Below are positions 1 through 2,683 of a DNA stretch of 5,252 bases, in pieces; position 1 is the stretch's first letter; each line of letters opens with the position of its first letter. A program made the translations under genes and the position numbers. Source of the DNA: Clostridiales bacterium (GTDB lineage Bacteria; Bacillota; Clostridia; Oscillospirales; Oscillospiraceae); contig JAQXNP010000191.1 in NCBI GenBank assembly GCA_029098065.1, positions 1 through 5,252 on the forward strand, given 5' to 3'. Below the pieces are notes generated by a model. The model made no database searches and was not told where the DNA came from. It saw only the letters and a list, made by a program, of their open reading frames with translations.

Positions 1-59
1 AAGATCTTCCGCCCTCAGGGGGCGGTATGGGAGACCGGTTTCTGTTCGCCGGCGCCGCC
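1..59. repeat. 59-bp direct repeat, copy 1 (duplicated 3' end of the MBL hydrolase gene)
   Basis: Positions 1-59 are identical, base for base, to 148-206, at an offset of 147 bp; the match breaks at 60/207. The copied segment is the last 14 codons of the metallo-hydrolase gene, its TGA stop and 14 bp beyond. This copy starts exactly at the window edge and has no gene body attached (the upstream codons are missing), so it is a detached gene end. The simplest reading is an assembly loop or misjoin at a contig end. A real short duplication cannot be excluded from sequence alone. Confidence 0.9.
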
Positions 60-147
60 CGTGTCGGGGGCCCCCCCGCAAACCAAAAAAAACCCCCCCC
101 CGGGGGCCCCCCCCCGGGGGCCCGCGCCGGTCCTGTATCTGCCGCAA
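60..147. other. G/C homopolymer tract between the repeat copies; possible garbled terminator
   Basis: This 88-bp spacer is built largely of homopolymers: G5 (66-70), C7 (71-77), A8 (85-92), C9 (93-101), G5 (102-106), C9 (107-115) and G5 (116-120). On the minus strand, downstream of the metallo-hydrolase gene, it reads as alternating C5/G9 blocks able to fold into a GC hairpin, followed by T8 (92-85), the general shape of an intrinsic terminator. The repeated run lengths look like sequencing or assembly noise around such a hairpin. No gene is visible here. Confidence 0.5.
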
Positions 148-206
148 AAGATCTTCCGCCCTCAGGGGGCGGTATGGGAGACCGGTTTCTGTTCGCCGGC
201 GCCGCC
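148..206. repeat. 59-bp direct repeat, copy 2 (genuine gene end)
   Basis: Identical to 1-59. This copy is continuous with the metallo-hydrolase reading frame and encodes its last 14 residues (GGAGEQKPVSHTAP) and stop, so it is taken as the original. Because the duplicated end lies in a doubtful region, the C-terminal tail of the protein is less certain than the rest. Confidence 0.9.
156..172 (-). terminator. Weak terminator-like hairpin over the MBL hydrolase stop codon
   Basis: On the minus strand a 6-bp stem CCGCCC/GGGCGG (172-167 with 161-156) encloses a 5-nt loop containing the TGA stop (164-162), followed by AAGATCTTTT. The stem is short and the T-run is interrupted, so this is at best a weak intrinsic terminator; the GC hairpin plus T8 further downstream (about 123-85) may be the main one. 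The same hairpin recurs at 9-25 within repeat copy 1. Confidence 0.35.
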
Positions 207-1034
207 GTTTTTCCAGATCCGCTCCGGATCGTAGACAATGTTCCCCACTCCGCCGTCCAGCCGGCGGAAGTGCCGGTCGGTGCGCTTGGCGATCCGGGGT
301 TCCTCCCCCAGCAAGGCAATGGGCTGGGCGTCGGAGACCCCGTGCATCAGCCCGTCGCACAGCTCCAGCACATCGTCCAGCACCCGCTTGGCCACCGTCC
401 GGGGGCCGTGGGAGAGATACACCGTGTCATAGCGGTCCTCCTGGGTTTTGAACCGCAGCAGGCTCTCCCGGTACTCCTCCACCGTGGAGGAGTCCTCCAG
501 CCACAGATAGACCGAGGGGCTGCATCCGTCCCCGAAAAAGACGCTCCGCTCCTCCCGGGCCAGAATACAAGTCATCCCCTGGGTGTGGCCGGGGAGGGCC
601 AGGGCCTCCAGGGTGATCCCGCCCAGGTCAAATACCTGCCCATCCTCCAGCGGAAGGTACCCGCCGGTCCGGGTGGGGCTGAAATCCCCCTCGGAGAGCG
701 ACCGGAAGGTCTCCGGTGGGAGGAATTCCCCGGCGTACTCGTGTTTGAGTTCCGGGGTGTCGTGCTTTCGGGCCAGGGCCCAATCCTTTTCGTTGAGGTA
801 CACCTCACCGAAAAACACCGCCCCGCCGATGTGGTCCACATGGCCGTGGGTCAGGATGACAAAGACCGGTTTGTCCGTCAGAGTCCTGACAAAGTCCCCC
901 AGGTTGCCCAGGCCGTCCCCGGCGTCGATGAGGGCGGCCTTCTCTTCCCCCTCCACCAGATAGCAGTAGGCCTGGGGTACATTGATGATCTGGGTGATGT
1001 GAGGACTCACCCGCTCCGCGCAAAAAAATTCCAT
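162..1034 (-). CDS. Metallo-beta-lactamase-fold metal-dependent hydrolase
   Basis: A 290-aa soluble cytoplasmic protein with no signal peptide or membrane segment. The MBL metal-binding signature is complete: THGHVDH with H63, H65, D67 and H68, then H150 in PGHTQG, D169 in FFGDG and H209 in LSHGP. These ligands normally hold two metal ions that activate water for hydrolysis, as in glyoxalase II-like thioesterases, lactonases and phosphodiesterases. The substrate cannot be named, because the middle and C-terminal parts carry no subfamily motif I recognise. ATG 1034 is preceded by GAGG (1043-1040) five bases upstream. The gene lies 65 bp downstream of the DUF896 gene, with a hairpin between them, so it may be a separate unit or be reached by read-through; I see no convincing promoter in the gap. 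The last 14 residues fall in a 59-bp segment repeated at the window edge, so the exact C-terminus is doubtful. The family call is firm, the function open. Confidence 0.92.
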   Translation of the reverse strand: MEFFCAERVSPHITQIINVPQAYCYLVEGEEKAALIDAGDGLGNLGDFVRTLTDKPVFVILTHGHVDHIGGAVFFGEVYLNEKDWALARKHDTPELKHEYAGEFLPPETFRSLSEGDFSPTRTGGYLPLEDGQVFDLGGITLEALALPGHTQGMTCILAREERSVFFGDGCSPSVYLWLEDSSTVEEYRESLLRFKTQEDRYDTVYLSHGPRTVAKRVLDDVLELCDGLMHGVSDAQPIALLGEEPRIAKRTDRHFRRLDGGVGNIVYDPERIWKNGGAGEQKPVSHTAP

Positions 1035-1069
1035 TCTGTCCTCGTCCTTTTGTCTGTCTGACAGAAGAG

Positions 1070-1088
1070 CCCCGCCGTTCCGGCGGGG
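1070..1088 (-). terminator. GC hairpin after the DUF896 gene, probable intrinsic terminator
   Basis: A perfect 8-bp stem CCCCGCCG/CGGCGGGG (1070-1077 with 1081-1088) with a 3-nt loop lies 11 bp past the DUF896 stop. On the minus strand it is followed by CTCTTCTGT, a poor T-tract. It probably ends or attenuates the RHH-ylmH-DUF896 transcript, with leakage into the metallo-hydrolase gene possible. Confidence 0.55.
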
Positions 1089-1099
1089 TCTGCCGCAAT

Positions 1100-1309
1100 T
1101 CAGTCCTTCCGGGGCAGCTTGTGCCGGGTCCCGTCGGGCTCCACGATGGTGGTGTGGTCCAGCTGTCCCTGGAGGCTGGCCTTCACCGCGTCCACATAGG
1201 CCCGGCGGAGGGCGGCCTGCTCGGCCTTTTCCGCCTCGGTGAGCCCCTCCGGGGTCCTGGATTTTCGGGCCAGCTCATTGATGCGGGCCACCTGTTCGTC
1301 TGTAATCAT
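1100..1309 (-). CDS. DUF896 (UPF0291, YnzC-like) small protein
   Basis: A 69-aa protein resembling the DUF896 family typified by Bacillus subtilis YnzC (77 aa): RINELA at 9-14, GLTEAEKAEQ at 22-31, LRRAY at 34-38, and a C-terminal segment around VEPDG (56-60). The family forms a short helical bundle and has no established biochemical role. In B. subtilis ynzC sits in the SOS-controlled yneA operon, but no LexA-like box is visible here. The reading frame is open further upstream to 1378, but ATG 1309 is chosen: it has TTGGAG (1323-1318) with 8-nt spacing, it aligns with the family N-terminus, and its ATGA overlaps the ylmH stop. It is therefore the third gene of a coupled operon with the Arc-type protein and YlmH. 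Family identity is recognised from motifs; function is unknown. Confidence 0.88.
   Translation of the reverse strand: MITDEQVARINELARKSRTPEGLTEAEKAEQAALRRAYVDAVKASLQGQLDHTTIVEPDGTRHKLPRKD
1306..1309 (-). other. ATGA stop/start overlap, ylmH to DUF896
   Basis: On the minus strand the DUF896 start ATG (1309-1307) and the ylmH stop TGA (1308-1306) share the tetranucleotide ATGA. Such overlaps usually indicate co-transcription and translational coupling by terminating ribosomes. Confidence 0.9.
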
Positions 1310-2088
1310 AGATATCGCTCCAATGTCAGAATCGTGCGGCCTTTTTTGCTGACGCCGCCCAGCTCCGTCACCACGCACTTGCCCAGGCCCCGGCAGGTGA
1401 TGACGTCCCCCTGGCCCACCTCCCGGTCCGGCTTGACGCAGGGGCGGTGGTTCAGCTCCGCCTTCCCGGCGGTGATGAGCCCGGCGGCCCTGCTCCGGCC
1501 GATGGAAAACCCGGCGGCCATCACCGCGTCCAGCCGAGGGGAGGACACCGTGTCATGGACGGTCCGGACCTGGCGGACGGGAGCCTCCACGGCGGAGAGG
1601 GGGATCTCCTCCGCCGTCAGCCTCGCCCGGCCCGCGCCGGTGAGGTTCTGAAGCAGGTAGGGACACAGCTCCCGGAACACCAGCAGGTCGCAGGAGCCGG
1701 GCCGCACCAGAATATCCCCCACCTTCTCCCGGTCCACCCCCTGGCCCAGGATGGCCCCCAGGAAGTCCCGGTGGGTCAGCTCCTCCCCCGACTGCCAGCG
1801 GCAGCGCAGGGCGGTAAAGGGGGGCTCCCAGTCCTCCGCCTCCTGCCAGTCGGGGAGGAAGGCGCACACCTTCCGTTCCGCGTCGGCCCAGCCCCCGTCA
1901 AACAGGTGCCGGGGATGGCCGGCAGCCGTCAGAAAACGGCCCAGGGCCTCCTGCTGTGCCGCGGAGAGAAAGGGGGTGCAGGCGGGGACGCCCCGGCGGG
2001 CGGCCTCCAGCTTGTCCGCCGCCCGGGCCAGGAAGATGCGCTCCTCGGCGCTCTGGGCCACCTTGTTGAGCAGTTCGGTCTTGTTCAC
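1306..2088 (-). CDS. ylmH: YlmH-family S4-domain RNA-binding protein
   Basis: A 260-aa protein with the YlmH architecture. The N-terminal region (about 1-165) includes the internal pieces HLFDGGWADAERKVCAFLP and THRDFLGAILGQGVDREKVGDI; a C-terminal S4 domain runs from about 182 to 235 (PRLDAV, GRSRAAGLITAGKAELNHRP, GDVITCRGLGK). The S4 fold binds structured RNA. YlmH of Bacillus subtilis has been linked both to the cell-division cluster (ylmD-H/divIVA) and to rescue of obstructed 50S subunits in ribosome-associated quality control, so a translation role in the cytoplasm is likely. The start is GTG 2088, not ATG; it is preceded by GGTGGAG (2100-2094), and its GTGA overlaps the stop of the Arc-type gene. 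It is the middle gene of a three-gene coupled operon. ileS lies nearby, as in Bacillus, but upstream rather than downstream, and divIVA is not in this window. Confidence 0.92.
   Translation of the reverse strand: MNKTELLNKVAQSAEERIFLARAADKLEAARRGVPACTPFLSAAQQEALGRFLTAAGHPRHLFDGGWADAERKVCAFLPDWQEAEDWEPPFTALRCRWQSGEELTHRDFLGAILGQGVDREKVGDILVRPGSCDLLVFRELCPYLLQNLTGAGRARLTAEEIPLSAVEAPVRQVRTVHDTVSSPRLDAVMAAGFSIGRSRAAGLITAGKAELNHRPCVKPDREVGQGDVITCRGLGKCVVTELGGVSKKGRTILTLERYL
2085..2088 (-). other. GTGA stop/start overlap, Arc-type gene to ylmH
   Basis: The GTG start of ylmH (2088-2086) and the TGA stop of the Arc-type gene (2087-2085) share GTGA. This supports the GTG start and indicates that the regulator gene and ylmH are translated from one message. 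Confidence 0.88.
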
Positions 2089-2261
2089 TTCCGCTCCACC
2101 GTGATCTCTCCGTGAGCCTCTTCATAAGCCTTCAAATATTTCTTCAGCGAATACTCGATCTGCTTGTTGAGAGAGCGGCTGTTATCTTTGGCCAATATGC
2201 GCAGCTTGTCCATAACCTCTTTTTCAATCCGGATGGAAAAGGGGGCTTCTTGGATTCCCAT
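2085..2261 (-). CDS. Arc-type ribbon-helix-helix DNA-binding protein
   Basis: A 58-aa protein of Arc/MetJ type. A polar beta strand at about 7-13 (PFSIRIE) would insert into the major groove as a dimer, followed by helix A (14-26, KEVMDKLRILAKD), the turn NSRSLN (27-32) and helix B (30-47). The pattern F-x-I-R-x(4)-V-x-D-x(8)-N-x-R-S-x-N matches the phage P22 Arc layout. The frame is open to a TTG at 2276, but that codon lies in the Shine-Dalgarno sequence; ATG 2261 has GGAGG (2274-2270) at 8-nt spacing and is the likely start. It is the first gene of the ylmH operon and lies directly downstream of a sigma-A promoter whose -10 box is covered by the palindrome TGATATCA, so autorepression is the natural hypothesis. 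A second RHH gene starts 133 bp away on the opposite strand. Fold is confident; target DNA is inferred. Confidence 0.9.
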   Translation of the reverse strand: MGIQEAPFSIRIEKEVMDKLRILAKDNSRSLNKQIEYSLKKYLKAYEEAHGEITVERK

Positions 2262-2269
2262 ACAGGACA

Positions 2270-2274
2270 CCTCC
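2270..2274 (-). promoter_or_regulatory. Ribosome binding site deciding the Arc-type gene start
   Basis: GGAGG on the minus strand, 8 nt before ATG 2261. A start at the upstream TTG (2276) would place this site inside the coding sequence, so it settles the shorter 58-aa form. Confidence 0.88.
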
Positions 2275-2286
2275 AAAATACTATCT

Positions 2287-2310
2287 AAATGATATCATTT
2301 TGATATCATT
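2287..2310. promoter_or_regulatory. Tandem palindromic operator (two TGATATCA sites)
   Basis: Two copies of TGATATCA at 2290-2297 and 2301-2308 are spaced 11 bp centre to centre, about one helical turn, which puts them on the same DNA face. The first is embedded in a perfect 14-bp palindrome AAATGATATCATTT (2287-2300). Side-by-side dimer binding one turn apart is typical of Arc/MetJ/CopG-type RHH repressors. The sites cover the -10 and spacer of the minus-strand promoter. The binding protein (the Arc-type product, the plus-strand RHH product, or both) is inferred. Confidence 0.65.
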
Positions 2311-2317
2311 GTTTCAA
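2289..2317 (-). promoter_or_regulatory. Sigma-A promoter of the RHH-ylmH-DUF896 operon
   Basis: On the minus strand: -35 TTGAAA (2317-2312), 17-bp spacer, -10 TATCAT (2294-2289). The predicted transcript start near 2282 gives a leader of about 20 nt before ATG 2261. One TGATATCA palindrome (2290-2297) covers the -10 box and a second (2301-2308) lies in the spacer, so a bound protein would block RNA polymerase directly. Confidence 0.75.
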
Positions 2318-2318
2318 C

Positions 2319-2358
2319 GAATCTAAATAACTCTATTTGATGTTGACAATTTAGATTC
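2319..2358. repeat. 10-bp inverted repeat between the divergent promoters
   Basis: GAATCTAAAT (2319-2328) and its exact complement ATTTAGATTC (2349-2358) flank a 20-bp spacer. The shorter core ATCTAAAT also occurs at 2283-2290, beside the tandem operator. The arms flank the -35 box of the plus promoter (right arm) and lie just outside the -35 box of the minus promoter (left arm), so they may be a second operator type or looping sites. Confidence 0.6.
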
Positions 2359-2366
2359 TATTTGAT
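2332..2366 (+). repeat. Two direct copies of TCTATTTGAT
   Basis: TCTATTTGAT occurs at 2332-2341 and again at 2357-2366, 25 bp apart. The second copy runs directly into the TGATATCA palindrome over the plus-strand -10 box; the first has only the TGAT half and may be a degenerate half-site. Confidence 0.55.
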
Positions 2367-2371
2367 ATCAT
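2343..2371 (+). promoter_or_regulatory. Strong sigma-A promoter of the plus-strand RHH gene
   Basis: Consensus -35 TTGACA (2343-2348), 17-bp spacer, -10 TATCAT (2366-2371), the same -10 sequence as the divergent promoter. The transcript should start near 2378, leaving a leader of only about 16 nt before ATG 2394. The third TGATATCA (2363-2370) overlaps the -10 box. Confidence 0.8.
2363..2370. promoter_or_regulatory. Third TGATATCA operator, over the plus-strand -10
   Basis: The same 8-bp palindrome as at 2290 and 2301, in the 12-bp context TTTGATATCATT, identical at 2299-2310 and 2361-2372. Its position over the -10 box mirrors the site on the divergent promoter, suggesting that one protein controls both directions. 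Confidence 0.6.
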
Positions 2372-2379
2372 TCAGATGC

Positions 2380-2385
2380 GGGAGG
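2380..2385 (+). promoter_or_regulatory. Ribosome binding site deciding the plus-strand RHH start
   Basis: GGGAGG with 8-nt spacing to ATG 2394. The upstream in-frame ATG at 2376 has no such site and coincides with the predicted transcript start, so it is rejected. Confidence 0.85.
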
Positions 2386-2393
2386 CGATCACG

Positions 2394-2582
2394 ATGAAAA
2401 AACCGGCAGTCCATGTTGGGTTCCTGATCCCCGTGGAGCATCTGGAGAAGCTCAAGGGCATCGCCGCCAGGGAGCACCGCAGCGTCAGCCATCTCCTCCG
2501 GTACCTGGTCTGGCAGGAAATCTGCCGGGATGAGGCGGGCCGGGAGCGGGAGGGGTGCTGGCCCTATGTGTTCCTGCCATGA
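2394..2582 (+). CDS. Small ribbon-helix-helix (CopG/Arc-like) protein
   Basis: A 62-aa protein with an RHH pattern: beta strand at about 6-12 (VHVGFLI), P13, helix A at 14-27 (VEHLEKLKGIAARE), the turn HRSVS (28-32), and helix B at 30-44 (SVSHLLRYLVWQEIC). It resembles the common 'LP-eel-eeLk-iA-re-rSvSelir' RHH core. A hydrophobic, aromatic tail (GCWPYVFLP, 54-62) follows, which I do not recognise; it may serve contacts with a partner. ATG 2394 is chosen over ATG 2376 because of the GGGAGG site and because the promoter predicts transcription starting at about 2378. The gene is divergent from the Arc-type gene, shares palindromic sites with it, and ends at a strong bidirectional terminator, so it is a monocistronic unit. 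No toxin gene accompanies it. A DNA-binding role is inferred from the fold; the target is unknown. Confidence 0.8.
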   Translation: MKKPAVHVGFLIPVEHLEKLKGIAAREHRSVSHLLRYLVWQEICRDEAGREREGCWPYVFLP

Positions 2583-2621
2583 AAAAGCCCCCTGCGGCCT
2601 TGCGGCCGCAGGGGGCTTTTT
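2582..2621. terminator. Bidirectional intrinsic terminator (RHH gene / ileS)
   Basis: A perfect 17-bp stem (2582-2598 with 2605-2621) with a 6-nt loop CTTGCG. On the plus strand the GC stem is followed by T7 (2617-2623) and begins at the stop codon of the RHH gene. On the minus strand it is followed by five T, about 63 bp past the ileS stop. It therefore serves two convergent transcripts. Confidence 0.93.
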
Positions 2622-2683
2622 TTGTCTTATCTTCCGGCAGAGTTCCGCCCCACGGGGGAGCTCCCGCGGACGCCGGTCAAGCT

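Noticed and set aside
1..206. Insertion sequence or CRISPR array indicated by the two 59-bp copies
   Set aside because: Only two copies, no transposase, no spacer series, and the repeat is a piece of a coding gene.
27..1061. Long plus-strand open frame (344 codons) opposite the metallo-hydrolase gene
   Set aside because: Shadow of the minus-strand gene in GC-rich DNA. Its product is low-complexity and P/G-rich with no domain, and it starts in the duplicated homopolymer region.
1054..1064. Short palindrome CTGTC-T-GACAG upstream of the metallo-hydrolase gene as an operator
   Set aside because: Only 5-bp arms, single occurrence, no recognisable promoter around it; too weak to list as a site.
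2343..2349. Alternative minus-strand promoter TTGTCA-N17-TTAGAT inside the divergent region
   Set aside because: The -10 is poorer and the leader longer than for TTGAAA-N17-TATCAT, which already fits the Arc-type operon.
2085..2582. Toxin-antitoxin module based on the two small RHH proteins
   Set aside because: RHH proteins are common antitoxins, but neither partner resembles a toxin. The genes are divergent and not co-transcribed, and one is coupled to ylmH.
2656..2665. Palindrome GGGAGCTCCC just downstream of ileS as a separate terminator
   Set aside because: Ten-base palindrome with no loop and no T-run after it; the 17-bp hairpin at 2582-2621 explains termination.
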